A DNA stretch of 64,000 bases from Massospora cicadina (GCA_022478985.1 JAKSZP010018534.1:104735-168734), one strand, 5' to 3'; counted from the stretch's first letter, positions 45,227 through 57,527 are shown. A program made the numbers and translations. The notes: a model not told the origin generated them from the letters alone.

Positions 45227-45937
45227 TGTGGGATTCGCTGACAGATGCCACAAATATTTCTCAAAATATATATGAAACTTACTTTTTAAAACAAAAGTAA
45301 TAATAAACGCTTTTTTAAAGATTTTTATTTTTTTTATTTGTGTGGGGCAAGCCAGAAAAAGCCCTTATTTGATACTAGTCTTTCATATTTAAACTAGTTT
45401 GAATATTGGGGCCATGGGATTTTGGGGCTATTGTTTCAAAAAGCTTAGTCATCCAAATTAGGAAAGATAGGCTTCATCCTATCAGAATGAGGGAAAATAT
45501 TCTGGGACAGAACAAACCCGTGTGGTAATGATTTGATAAATTGCACCCAATCACCAGCAGGTAAAATCTTCTCCCCTCAGGGGACCTCTGCCACGCCTAA
45601 AAAAGGGGGAGGTCCCTGATTAGGAAGTGGTATGGAATGAGATGCGGCTGAGGGGGAACCATGTGATGGATGCCCCAAATTTGGCTGAGTAGTCGGAGCA
45701 ATCCAACTATCAGTTTTTACCTTAATTAGCTGATTTTGATTATAAAACATGTTTTCCCAATGAATAGTGTTTCACCAAGAATCCGCCAAGGTCTTTTGGC
45801 CAATGGTACTCATATCCTCACTAACCATAGTATTGTTAGAAGATTAGACATGTAACTGACCAATAGTAGTAGTGGATTTGGGGGCATTTTTACCTCCAAC
45901 ATTCTTTTTTGAAAGTTGAGAAGGAGAATGTCTAACA
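45227..45937 (-). repeat. 3' LTR of element E
   Basis: 711 bp, partner of 52012-52725 with only scattered differences by eye. The purine tract TTGAGGGGGCAA lies just beyond 45937 on the minus strand. Confidence 0.9.
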
Positions 45938-45959
45938 TTGCCCCCTCAAGAATGTTGGG

Positions 45960-47211
45960 GGAGTGCAGGGCCATAGGAAAAGGCCATGTACCCGGTTTAT
46001 GGTAACTCCTGTAGCCAAAGACCTTATAGAATACTCATTTCCTCTCTTATACGTGATGGTAAATGGCCCCTCCCAGATTGATCCAAGTTTGCCACTTCAA
46101 GGAGTTATGCGATTGTGGTAATATAAGACCATATCTGACACTTGGAATGAAGGTAGGGGAGCCCGAAGCTCATTGGCAGATTAGCCTTCTTTAGTGACCA
46201 TTTTGGCTAAGTTAGTCATAGCCTCTGATTGAATCTGAATGATGCGGTTAGCTAACCTTCGCATGGCTTTCTCAGGCTCCTCTCCACTAGAGGAGACATC
46301 CTTATCTAGAAGGGCAGGTATGCCTGGTTCCCTGCCATACAAAATACTGGAAAGGTGACATTTTCAGAATCCGGTGATAGCTAATTTGGTAAGCCATAAG
46401 AGCACTAGGGAGATATTGATCCCAATGAAGGGGATCAGACAAAGCCATTTTCCATAAGATGGAAACCAAAGTGCCATTTGCTCGCTCCACTGTACCATTG
46501 GTTGATGGGTTATATGGAGCTGAGAATAGTTGCTGGGCTCCCATGGAGATAGCCAAGATTTTGACTACTCTGGAGGTGAAGTTTTTTCCATTGTCGCAGA
46601 GTAGTACTTGAGAGCACCCATGTCAAGTGAAAATATTTTGTTTTAGAAAGGTTGCAGTGGCCTTAGCAGTTTGGTCTGGAAGCGCCACAGCTTCAACCCA
46701 GTTCATGAAATGTTCAATACCTACCAAGATATATCTGTTTCCACCTGTGGTCTGAGGAAGCGGCCCTACTACATCCAAGCTTATGGTATGGAACGGCTGT
46801 TGTGGGGTAGTTGGCTGATATTGGTATCTAGTATTGAACTGAGACTGCTTCTTACACGTAAGGCAAGCAACCAAGACTTCAATGATGGCTTCCATGATTC
46901 CCTCCCAAAAGTACCTATTCTTAATCCACTTGTAGGTTTTCTTTGCTCCTCCATGACCTAAGGTTGAATGAGCTTCCAAGGTAACAGGTACGCGTTCCAG
47001 GTTGTAGGTAAGGCAACCAATTCGCCCCTACTTGTTTATACAACTTCCCGTTTTCTACTTTGGTGTTATGGGAGTGCTGGACCAAAATCCTCTGTATGGG
47101 CTCATCTACATCCTCCCAGTCATTTGGGGTCATTAAAAGATCATACAGCCGCTCCACTTCACTGTTATCTAGGTGGAGGATGGGCAGCCGAGTTAACCCA
47201 CCAACATTCAT
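45960..47211 (-). pseudogene. Integrase of element E (few breaks)
   Basis: Frame 47211-46921 reads an RNase H-integrase linker and a frameshift, then 46979-46623 gives the HHCC zinc domain (HSTLGHGGAKKTYKWIKNRY ... CLTCKK) and core start ISLDVVGPLPQTTGGN. A stop is at about 46622. LLCDNGKNFTS follows, and frame 46556-46302 has SAPYNPSTNGTVERANGTL with the final Glu. So D, D and E of the catalytic triad are all readable. The C-terminal part to about 45960 is degenerate. Function: strand transfer of cDNA into the chromosome. Confidence 0.84.
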
Positions 47212-47226
47212 ATGTTGGGTTCCAGC

Positions 47227-48720
47227 TCAGTGTTCGATCTTCATGTCATAATGCTGGAGCTTTGGAGCCCAGTGAGCTAACCGCCCCATAGGGTCCTTCA
47301 TGTTTTGCAACCATTTTAAAGATGCATGGTCTGTAATCACAGTGAAAGAGGTCCCATACAAGAAAGGGCGGTAATGCTTCACTGCTAGTAGAACGGCAAG
47401 ACACTCCTTCTCAGTAACACTATAGTTGCGTTCCGCCTTTGATAGCATCTTACTGAAATATGAGACAGGATGATCTACCCCTTTTTCATCCAGTTGAGCT
47501 AAGATGGCCCTGACGGCGTAGTTTGAGGCATCTGTAAACAAAATAAACGGTTTTCCATAATCAGGATGCCTTAGGATAGGCCATTTTTGTAGCAGCAGCT
47601 TCATTGTTTCAAAAGCAGCCTTCTATTCAGTGCCCCATTGAAAAGGGATATTCTTCTTCAGTAAGCGAACAAGGGGCTCTCTGAGTTGAGCAAACTTAGG
47701 GATGAACTGATGGTAATACCCCATCATCCCTAGAAATACCTGTATATCCCGTAGAATTTTGGGGGGAGGCATTCTGAAAATCGCTTCAACCTTATCTTGT
47801 ATGGGTTGGATACCCTTTTGAGAAATGGTATGTTTGAGGAAGTCTAATTTCCTTTGGAAAAAGGTACACTTCGAAGGTTTTAACTTGATATTTGAGTTTT
47901 GTAAGCGTTGGAACACCTCCTTCAGGTGATCAAGGTGTTCGTTAAAGGACTTTGAGAATACAATGATGTCATCAAGATAGACAATGACGCAGGTTAGCTT
48001 AAGATCCTGCAAAATGTGATCCGTCACACGCTGGAAAGAGGCAGGTGCGTTGCACAACCCTTGGGGTAATCGCGTGGGTTGGAAAAGACCTTCACTGCAT
48101 ATCAAAGCGCATTTCTCCTGGTCTTGGGGAGAAAGATCCATTTGCCAATAGCCACTAGCCAAGTCCATGGCGGAGAAAAAGTTTGAGCCTGAAAGCTGGG
48201 CCAGGGCGTCATCAATGCGTGGGATAGGATTGCTATTTTTTCGTAAGATTGTTTAACCTACAATAGTCCATAACTATCCAGTGACCTCCATTTTTCTTCT
48301 TAATTAGCAAAAGGGGGAGGACCAAGGGCTTTGCGAAGGAACTAATAACCCCGCGTCTAATAACTGCGTGAGTTCCATCCTCATCTTCTGTTCCTCCACC
48401 TTTGACTTGCGGTAAGGTTTTGACCTAATGGGATGGGCATCACCCACATTGATGGTGTGGCACCAGCCCTTCATGTGGCCATAATCATTGTTTGACTTCG
48501 AGAATATATCACTATACTCATCCAGAAGATTATGCACTTTCTCCAAATCATCTGAGGTCAGCTCATCCGAGATATGGACGTTCAGTAAGGTACATACCAG
48601 GTTATCTGCAGGCAGGCCTAAATCTGTCATTGAGCCAGTGGAGTGGATTTGTTCAACTTCCTCCACAGGGAGTAAAAACCCTCGGCCCACCTCCTGGTGC
48701 TTTCTTACAATTATGTCCTT
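47227..48720 (-). pseudogene. Reverse transcriptase and RNase H of element E (few breaks)
   Basis: Frame 48690-48304 ends in the RT palm entry LLDAGLLVPSQSPWSSP. A frame break around 48300-48170 includes GGHW and MDYCRL-like sequence. Frame 48168-47623 (181 codons) has MDLASGYWQMDLS, FQPTRLPQGLCNAPASFQR, VIVYLDDIIVFSK (catalytic YLDD intact) and FLGMMGYYHQFIPKFAQ. RNase H frame 47604-47227 keeps ILFTDASNYAVRAIL, the Glu in YSVTEKECLAV and FTVITDHASLKWL, so acidic catalytic residues are present. A stop at about 47622 separates the two. Confidence 0.87.
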
Positions 48721-49690
48721 TTTTGTTGAGGTTTCCCAAAAGTAGAGTAATAGGCCTCTGGTAGGCTGGGTCTAAAATGCCAGGCAATACCCAAGGCTCA
48801 AAAAGGCTAACACCCTCAATGCTTAAGAGGTGTAGTAAACAGTGGTGAGGGATTTTGAGAGTGATTTTCGTGTCTATCACTCGTTGTTCACCCAGCTTAA
48901 TCACCACCTCATCGGCCACATAAAATGTAATACCTTCGATAGCATCCACTGAATCAGGCAATTTCTTTGTATTTCGCCCAGAGGTGGTATAATGTAAAGG
49001 TAAAGCGGAAAGTGGGTACTAACCATGCAAGAGTATTCATTCCTGCTGGGTTGTTTATTGGATAGAACTAAGGGGACTTCATAATTGAGCAATGACAGTA
49101 ACCCCTTCTTTATATTGATAATACCTTCATATTCAATCATAAACTGAGTACCTATGAGCATATCATAGGCGTTGATATCCAAAGCCACTGCGGGGGCCAA
49201 TAGAATAAGCTTCCCAATATGAATGGGAAGGGATGAGTAAGCGCCAAGTGCACAGGTGTGGTTGGGACTGGCGGTTCCAAATTCTTGGTTGTACTCCAAG
49301 TCAGGTGCAAGTTTGATCTTTTTCATCAACTTGGAGGAGATTACATTCATTGGGGAGCCTGTATCTAGGATGGCCATCACCCATACTTTTTGGATAACCA
49401 CTTTGACCTTTGTAAGTATCCCCCCAAAATTGGGTGATAGCGCTAAGACCTCCTTGAGATGAAAAGTGGAGGTTAATTTGCGCGCGGTCTTGGGGTAATT
49501 TTCCAGGATAGACTGCATGGTATGGCCATACTGGAGAGGGCTAAGGTTAGACAAGACCTCATCCACGTCGCTGGAAGTGTCAATAATGGCCAGCTCCCCG
49601 AGAACTTGGCGGAGATATATCTCTTCAGATATGGTAGCCTCATCTACTCCTCCAGCATTCAAGCGATTGGGGACTTCCACTTTAGTGGGT
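48721..49690 (-). pseudogene. Protease of element E
   Basis: A 259-codon frame (49680-48901) contains the retropepsin motif VMAILDTGSPMNVISSKL with intact DTG, then ALGAYSSLPIHIGKLILLAP and LIGTQFMIEYEGIIN. It overlaps frame 48961-48653 by frameshift (VIDTKITLKIPHHCLLHLL, PWVLPGILDPAYQRPITLLL), the linker to RT. Expected to process the gag-pol polyprotein. Confidence 0.82.
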
Positions 49691-49759
49691 ACTCCTATGA
49701 CGAAATAGCCAACCTCATCTGTTCCCCCCTCAGAATCATCCCCAGGGGTATTGGTAACA

Positions 49760-51956
49760 TGAGGTATTGGTATAAGTTGTTTAAATGAGTCAGGAACATG
49801 AGATTTGTCGGCAATAGGTGTGCCTCTCCCTACACTGACATTTCTTTTCCCTGCTCCTGTTCCTCTGCGTCAGCTTTCTTTTCCAGCACACAGCCTCCTT
49901 GTGTCTGAACTTGTAGCAGTATTCACACTGAGGGCGTTCAGGACATTTTGCTTTGGGTTTTTGCTCCTCAGGGCCCATTATCTAAAGGGGCTCCTTCCTG
50001 TCTTCAATAGCCAGGACCCAAGGCTTGAGCTTTGGATCCTCAATGGTTAAAACTCGAGGGCGGGATACTTCTCCGCGAGGAACTTTGGGCTTAGAAGTCA
50101 GCGACATCTAGTAACGCCTCCTTAATATCTTGAGCAGTACAGAAATAGCGTTTGACCGAGGTGATGTGCATCGCCAAAAGAGGGTGAGATGCCACTCCAG
50201 TCAAAACAGCGGCTACAGCGTCATCCAAGGTCAATATCTTTGAAGTTAACAACGTCTGTGCTTCCATATAGAATCGTTCTGCAAAGGCGACCACTGACTC
50301 CCCTAATCGGATACTCATATGCATAAAGGCTTGCTTAACATGCTTAAAGCCTGTTTTGAGCTTAACGTGTTTATGAGGGCCTCTTTAACCTCGGACCAGG
50401 TGCTAAGAGCATCCATATGTGGGACCATCACCTCCTGTGCCATGCAGCCCAAACAGGAAAGAATATGTTTGGCCTTCTGACGATCAGTCGCCCCTTCCAT
50501 AGCCGCTTAATAAATGTATAAAAACGAAGCAATGCTGCCCTCGCCGGGGATAAACTTGTCTTTGAACGTCAGTTTGAATGAACTAAAGTCACCCCTGGTA
50601 AGGGTATGAACAGCTGGAGCTTCTGTTTCTGGGGTTTCAGAGCGATAGTTTAACTGGTCAATGGTGCATGAAAGGCAATTGAACTGGTCTTACATGGCTT
50701 CAAGCTGGGTTTTCATTTTGAAGAGAGCTTTTTGGGTCCCAGATTCACATAGTCTCAGTTGAACTTCGATCCCCAGTTTGTGAGTTTCAACATCTTCCAC
50801 TTGGCTCTAAAGCATTGACTTGGAAGCAGAGTTGTGACACCAGCGAGCTTAGGTTTATTTGAGCAGCTTCCATGGCTTCCACGCGTTTCTTCAGCTCTTC
50901 TTTCATTTGTTTACACCCTTCATTGTCACGAGGGTGTGAGCTTGAGCCTTGTATTCCATCCTTGATCTGCTCATACTTCCGCTTGACCTGCATTATTTGA
51001 CTAAATACTTCCTTCAACAGCACAGGGCTTTCCAGAGAAGCTTTTATCACTTTCACTTTGGTTTCACATTCATTCAGGCGACGCACCAAATATTTGGTAT
51101 TTTCAAATGAGGCTTTGAGAGCTAGCTCCTTTTCTAGATGAACAACCTTGGCCGCAAGGGTGGAGGTGGCGCTAGATAGTTCAAGCAGCAGACGGCGTTT
51201 GAGCTTATCAACACGTTAAAATGCCTGGACTAACTTCCACTTCATCACAGCCACACGCTATTAATATTCAACTTGAGGGGCGGAGATGGGGGCTAAAAGG
51301 TCCCGGTGCATTTGCTCATTGTGCGTTTCAAGTTCTTTAGCAAACTCCTCCAGCAACGAGTGAGTGCTAGCGATGGAAGCGTTCAGTTCATCCCTTAAGA
51401 TCTTCATAGCCTCTTCGACATACTTTATGATCCCAGTATCCATAGTAGGAAGTCAGTCATGCAGCTGAATGATAAAGTTGAGATTAGATTCCACACCAGA
51501 TCTGACTGCTCCAAGGTGTTTGGAGGTCAGTTGGTACAACTTATCATAAGCTAAATTCAGAGCTGCATGGGTATCTAGGTGTCGATGTAGCTCTTTGTGA
51601 TGGCCAGCTAAGAGATGCATCATGTGGACCAAGGTAGGGTGAGAAAACTTGCATATTTAGGTGGTCAAATTTGTGAGCTGGCTGTAGGTCTCTGGGAGGA
51701 CACTAGTTTCATAGAGAAACAAGTGGCGTTCCTCTACCAACGACGCTCATTTGCAGGATGCAATGTTGCCAGGGTTAAGGATGCCATGGGTAAGGTCTCT
51801 CACGGCTTCAGTGGCCAGCCAGGTGATGCGACGAGATTCAGGTATTAATATGCGCTCAAATCATTCTTCTCCAAGCGTCAAAGTAATAGGGCTTTCCATC
51901 TAATCATCATCTTCAGCTCCCTTTCCATTTTGCACCCAGCGGGTGACACTCTCCAT
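49760..51956 (-). pseudogene. gag of element E, coiled coil plus zinc knuckle
   Basis: ATG 51956 lies 35 bases past the primer site (MESVTRWVQNGKGAEDDD, then stop). Frames 51443-51261 and 51089-50787 are helical, Glu/Lys/Leu-rich (IKYVEEAMKILRDELNASIA; MEAAQINLSSLVSQL), a long coiled coil. Capsid region 50500-50091 has MEGATDRQKAKHILSCLG, STWSEVKEALIN, ESVVAFAERFYMEAQTLL and ALLDVADF. The complement of 49886-49927 encodes CEYCYKFRHKEAVC, a perfect CCHC knuckle. Stops separate the parts. Confidence 0.78.
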
Positions 51957-51990
51957 TGCTTTAATACTTTATTGAAGTATACAGGGTGAA

Positions 51991-52008
51991 CCCCTGTATT
52001 GAGCACCA
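51991..52008 (-). other. Primer-binding site of element E
   Basis: The minus strand reads TGGTGCTCAATACAGGGG, one change from B, C and F, three bases from the LTR. Confidence 0.8.
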
Positions 52009-52011
52009 GTT

Positions 52012-52725
52012 TGTGGGATCCGCCGACAGATGCCACAAATATTTCTCAAAATATATATGAAACTTACTTTTTAAAACAAAAGTAATAATAAACGCTTTTT
52101 TAAAGATTTTTATTTTTTTATTATTTGTGTGGGGCAAGCCAGAAAAAGCTCCCCTATTTTGATACTAGTCTTTCATATTTAAACTAGTTTGAATATTGGG
52201 GCCATGGGAGTTTGGGGCTATTGTTTCAAAAAGCTTAGTCATCCAAATTAGGAAAGATAGGCTTCATCCTATCAGAATGAGGGAAAATATTCTGGGACAG
52301 AACAAACCCGTGTGGTAATGATTTGATAAATTGCACCCAATCACCAGCAGGTAAAATCTTCTCCCTCAGGGGACCTCTGCCACGCCTAAAAAAGGGGAGG
52401 TCCCTGCTTAGGAAGTGGTATGGAACGAGATGCAGCTGAGGGGGAACCATGTGATGGATGCCCCAAATTTGGCTGAGGAGTCGGAGCAATCCAACTATCA
52501 GTTTTTACCTTACTAAGCTGATTTTGATTATAAAACATGTTTTCCCGATGGGTAGGGTTCCACTGAGAATCCGCCAAAGTCTTTTGGCTGACGGTACTCA
52601 TATCCTCATTAACCATAATATTGTTAGAAGATTGGACATGTGATTAACCAATTGTAGTAGTGGATTTGGGGGCATTTTTACCTCCACCATTCTTTTTTGA
52701 AAGTTGAGAAGGAGAATGTCCAACC
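52012..52725 (-). repeat. 5' LTR of element E
   Basis: 714 bp, partner of 45227-45937. Starts TGTGGGATCCGCCGACAG on the plus strand. The terminal base next to the TSD is mutated. Confidence 0.9.
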
Positions 52726-54180
52726 ATGCTAGATATGGGACTACCCACTAACCAAATGATATGCGCTTTGCCCAAAGTTCAAACTTATGATAATCTAACT
52801 CCCTCTGAGCTTAACTTAAGTTCATTCTTTACTGGAGACTTATAGTGATGTTTTCTCCAAATCTGATACTGACTATGGGCATATGAAGGGCTGGAGCCAC
52901 ACCATTGATGTTGATGATACCAAGCCTACTCAATCCAAGCATTATCAAAAAGAAAAGTGAGGATATCCAGATGAGGATGGAGCTTAAATAGTTACTGGAT
53001 TGGGGCTACTGTCCTTCTCAAAGCCCTTGGTCATCTACGCTATTGCTCATAAAAAAGAATAATGGTGGGCATTGGGTAGTTATGGACTACCGCAAGTTGA
53101 ATAACCTCACCAAGAAAAACAGCTACCCAATTCCTAAATTGACGACGCTCTGGCCCAACTCTCTGGGTCCAAGTTCTTTTCCGCCATGGACTTGGCTAGC
53201 AGATACTGGCAGATGGACCTTTCTCCAAAAGACCAAGAAAAGTGTGTGCTTATCTGCAGCGAGGGTCTCTTCCAACCTGCCTGACTACCACAAAGGTTGT
53301 GAAATGTGCCCGCATCTTTCCAGCAAGCCATGAACCATACCTTTCAGGATCTGAAGCTTAGTTGCATATTTGTCTATTTTGATGATATTACTAACTTCTC
53401 TTAAACGTTCAATGAGCACCTTTCACACTTAAAGGAAGCTTTCCAACGCCTGCGGGCCTCTCACACTAATTTGAAGCCCTAAAAATGTACATTCTTCCAG
53501 AAGAAGTTGGATTTCCTTGGCCACGCCATCTCCTCAGATGGGTCCAGCCTCTCCATGATAAGGTTGAGGCAATATCCAAAATTCTGGCACCCAAAGCCCT
53601 CCGCAACATTTAGTTGTCTTTGGGCATGATAGGCTACTACCATCAATTCATCCTCAAATCCTCTCAGCTCAGTAAGTCCCTCATACGCCTTTTAGCTAAG
53701 TACACCCCTTTCCATCGGGGAGCGGAACAACAGGCTGCTTTTGAAACTCTAAAAAAGCTGCTGCAGCGACGGCCAATCCTAAGCCACCATGACTAAAGTA
53801 AACCCTTCATGCTGTTTACTGATGCCTCCAACTACTCTGTTGGAGCTATCTTGGCTCAACTGGATGAGCATGGGGTTGATCATCCCGTCTCATACTTCAG
53901 TAATATGCTGTTAAAGGCAGAATAAAACTACAGCGTCACAGAGAAAAAGTGCCTTGCTGTTTTGTCAGCTGTAAATCACTACCGCCCTTCCTTGTATGGC
54001 ACTACCTTTACTGTGGTTACAGATCACGCTTCTCTGAAGCTACAGATTATGAAAGATCCTACTGGCCGGTTAACTCATTGGGATCTAAAGCTCCAGCATT
54101 ATGACATGAGGATCAAATAATGTGTTGAACCCACCTCATGAATGTTGATGGGTTAACTTGGATGACAGTTCTGCATTTGG
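52726..54180 (+). pseudogene. RT and RNase H of element D after element E
   Basis: Begins MLDMGLPTNQMICALP, the exact continuation of the 45226 frame. RT blocks: LLIKKNNGGHWVVMDYRKL near 53045, a palm segment DLASRYWQMDLS near 53190, a TGA at about 53281 where E has Arg CGA, and FVYFDDITNFS near 53372 with YFDD. GMIGYYHQFI is near 53622 and RNase H FMLFTDASNYSVGAIL near 53806. Stops are frequent. Confidence 0.82.
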
Positions 54181-54189
54181 ATAGTAGGC

Positions 54190-55400
54190 GGAGAGGTTAT
54201 ATGACTTCTCAATGACCCCTGACAACTTGGAGGATGAGGATGAGCTTGTCCAGAAAATATTACCATGTCACTCAAGCAACACCAAATTGGAGAGCGGGAA
54301 GTTGTATAAGCAGTTGGGGGCAAAGTGGTTGCCTATCTATGGCCCTTGGAACGTGTAACTGTGATACTGGAAGCTCACTCTACCCTAGGTCATGGGAGAG
54401 CAAAGAAAACCTATGAGTGGATTAGGGAGCGATACCATTGGGAAGGAATCATGGAAATTCTTGTTCAAGTTTTGGAAGCCCGCATCACATGTAAGAATTA
54501 GTCTAGCTATAAGACTAGGTAACAATATTAAACAACTACCCTCCTCCCCCCAACAACATTTCCATACCATCATCCTAGACATGGTAGATTCCCTCCCACA
54601 GACTACCGGTGGGAACAGATATATCCTATTCAGCATTAAACATTTTACTAAGAGTGTTGAAGCCGTAGCTCTCCCAGCCCAAAAATCCAAATCCACTGCA
54701 ACATTCCTACAATGATTTAGTTTCACTCATAATGGCTGTCCCTAAATACTACTCCTCTGACAATGGTAAGAATTACACCTCCAGATTACTCAAAATCTTG
54801 GTTACTTCCATGGGAGCCTAACAACTCCTTTTTGGACCTTTATAATCCCTCTACCAATGGGACCTTGGAGAGAGCAAATGAATCTTTGGTATCAATCCTG
54901 CGCAAAATGGCCTCTTCTGATCCCCTTCACTGGGATCAATTCTTACCTAGTGCTCTTATGGCCTACCAGATTAGTTATCACTTGATTTTGAAAATGTCAC
55001 CATTCTGTATTTTGTATGGACGATAACCAGGAAAACCTGCTCTTTAAGCTAAAGAAGTTTACTCCTCTAGAGTTGAAGAACCTGAGAAAGCCATGAGAAG
55101 ATTGGTTCAGTGCATCATCCAGCTCCAATCTGAGGCTGACTAAACTAGATAAAATGGTGACTAAAGAAGGGAAGGCTACCAATAAGCTCCAGACCCCATT
55201 ACCTTCCTTCCAAGTGTCTGTCCTGGTTCTTTATCATAACCGCATCACTCCTAGAAGTTAAAGACTTGGGTCAATATGGGAAGGCCCTTTTGGCATTACC
55301 TACAAGAGTAGTGCTGAGTATTCTATCAAATCCTTAAATATAGGGATTATCATCAACTGAGTATATAACCACTTTCTATGGACCTATTATCCCCCCAACG
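54190..55400 (+). pseudogene. Integrase of element D (decayed)
   Basis: The zinc-domain region STLGHGRAKKTYEWI sits near 54383, with its Cys pair damaged. The core has ILDMVDSLPQTTGGNRYILF near 54570, a decayed second Asp segment (LLCDNGKN as TTCTGACAATGG) near 54752, and NPSTNGTLERANESL near 54846 with the final Glu. LMAYQISYHLILKMSPF ends at about 55007. The tail decays into the purine tract at 55404-55416. Confidence 0.8.
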
Positions 55401-55416
55401 TTCTTGAGGGGGGTGA

Positions 55417-56191
55417 TGTCAGACAATTGACATCTCAACTTTGGGAGAAGAATGTTTTGAGCGAAAATAGTCTGAATTTATTAAATAAAAAATTGCTTAA
55501 CTCTCAGCAAAATGATTTAACTTGGAGTAATCTTTTTACTCCTCGCCTTCCATTGACCAGGGAAGATCAATCTACTCTTTTCACTCCCAACCCTTGGCAG
55601 AATACCTAACCTGAGTTGAGGGGATCTCCCAAGCTCTAGCACTAATTCTGTATCTTTGTCTATAACAAAATCACCCCTTTTGTAGGTTTGAGGGTGGTTG
55701 CAAAGGGTGAAGAAATATAACCTCCAATCATAAGCTGAAGCAGACAAAGATCAACCGCAATGAGCTTAAATCTGATTCAGATACTGAGTACAAAATATAA
55801 AAACTTTCCCATGGTTTTATCCTACCTACTATGGAGCAATCACATTGTGTTAATACCAGACAAAGAAAAATGATTTTCTCAAGTACAGATTATGCCAGAT
55901 TGTTAAACTGTCTAAGCTGCGCACCCATCCTATATCAAATATAATAATTACCCCACTATTAGCCTTTGACGACCCTAAATATCAGGTAAAGCATTATAAC
56001 AAAGTATTATTTATCACCCCTCAAGCCACGACTTGGAAAATATTTTTATATCATTAGTTTACATAGTGGAATTCTACCAAATTAGTTTGCAAAAATTAAT
56101 TAAAACAATTCAATTGTGGAAATCCTGATGAATATCAGCACCTGTGAACATTGGCTATCAGGATGTCCCACACTCTTATATTCATACAACA
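55417..56191 (+). repeat. 3' LTR of element D, divergent from its 5' LTR
   Basis: Begins TGTCAGACAATTG after TTGAGGGGGGTGA and probably ends at ATTCATACAACA (56191), about 775 bp. It shares with the 5' LTR only the first dozen bases and an end block (GGAAATNNNGTGAATANCGCACCTG-like). The right end is an estimate. Confidence 0.55.
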
Positions 56192-56299
56192 AAAAGTCAA
56201 TGCTTTTCTGACTGGGGGTGAACATTCTCCTTAAAAACTAGGTAAAAAAGGTACAAGGGTTGTGGAGAGGGTATTAACACCAGAAATAGGTGTGAGCTT

Positions 56300-57520
56300 T
56301 GAATTTTGGTCTCTGCATAGTCATGGAGCCTGCAGATCCAGCCATCATTTTAAGCCATCAAGGTCCTCTTAGATATTGTCCCAGTTTTGGATGAGGAAGG
56401 AGAGAGAAGCCTCATGAGAAACTTGCTCTTTTAATTCTTGGATATTGGCGCTGAAGATTAAGCTGACTTTCTAAGTTGTTCAAGTGGTGTTTAACCAGCT
56501 AGTTTATTTGAGCTGGGAAATGTGACTATTGATCAGCTTGGAAAAGGCGCTAAAGTTATCCATTTCATCTGACAGGGCCTCAATTGAGACCCTGGGGTCA
56601 AAGGTAACTCCATCTACTAAGAGTTTAAATCCTTGAGACACATTATGATCTGATCTTATATAGCAGCTAGGGCTGCCAAGACGTCCTTTCTCCAAGGATC
56701 ATCAGTGTTGCCTGGAGGAGGCACTGCGGGCCAGAGGGCTCTTGAGGCCCATGGGGACCTTCTGGCCCCTAGGTCCTTCACTCCTGGAGGTGAAGTCACA
56801 AGATACCAGCTCCTGATAGTATTTTGGGAGAGTCCATGATAGATCTTTGACTTAGTGGAGGCGTTGATTCCAAAAAGCCTCAAGGAGTTGTACATTATGA
56901 CAAAGCTGGTCTTTGAGGTAGCCTGAAATTCCGCCATCCAAAAATGCAAGCTAGTTTCAGGCTTTGTTGATTAATCATCAGTTATTGACAATGGTTTCTT
57001 AATTTTTGTGGATGAAGGAGGAGTCTGTGTTATAGAAATTGACAACATGGGAGTGTAAAGTTTGGTTAAGCCCAAGTTTTTGGGAGACTTCATGATAATG
57101 CAACCCTATTAACTGTAGGAGGTGATGAATGGCAGGATGAACGAAACTTCTAAGTTAGTGCTCAGTCCCCAAGGTCACCTCTCACTGGTAGTTGGATTAA
57201 GTTATATAGATTCTGTATGGTAGAAGGCACCAAAGAAGTGCGGAAGTGACTTGAGTGGCCTTTTACAGAATAAAAGTCATTTATTAACTGTTGAATAATT
57301 TTTAAGGTTCTTGTACTGAAATTGGTACTAACCATTGTCAACAGAAAGTAGAGTGAACTGTAAAGTGGCCTGAAATTCTAAGTTTTCAGTATGTATGGGT
57401 AGTACTTTGTATTGTGAGGTATTAATCCTTTGAGCAACACTTCATGGCTAATCAGTGGATTGACTTTCTTGACTGCTATTATTCTCCGGTGTTTGTGACA
57501 GACTTTTACACTTGGACAGC
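56300..57520 (-). pseudogene. gag-like region of element F
   Basis: Frame 56949-56656 (FWMAEFQATSKTSFVIMYNS, then a Gly/Pro-rich stretch and PWRKDVLAALAAI) and frame 56695-56504 (VSIEALSDEMDNFSAFSKLI) read on the minus strand at the position expected for gag. I do not recognise the family beyond that position. No knuckle seen. Confidence 0.4.
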
Positions 57521-57527
57521 TTGGAGC

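Larger units (their letters stand above)
45227..52725 (-). mobile_element. Gypsy element E, best-preserved LTR element
   Basis: LTRs 45227-45937 and 52012-52725 are nearly identical over about 712 bp. The perfect 5-bp TSD is ATGCT at 45222-45226 and 52726-52730. The last LTR base at 52725 is C instead of A. Minus-strand order: primer site, coiled-coil gag with knuckle, protease, RT, RNase H, integrase, purine tract TTGAGGGGGCAA. Long frames survive (259, 181, 128 and 125 codons) with few interruptions, so it is the most recent gypsy insertion in the window. Confidence 0.9.
41824..56191 (+). mobile_element. Gypsy element D, split by element E, with mismatched LTRs
   Basis: 5' LTR 41824-42535, primer site 42538-42555, gag, protease and the start of pol to 45226; then element E; pol resumes at 52726 and runs to a purine tract (TTGAGGGGGGTGA) and a TGTCAGAC LTR start at 55417. 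E is bounded by ATGCT on both sides, and removing it joins the YIKSM and MLDMG codons, so both halves belong to one element. The terminal LTRs, however, align only at their ends. No TSD for D was found. Confidence 0.8.
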
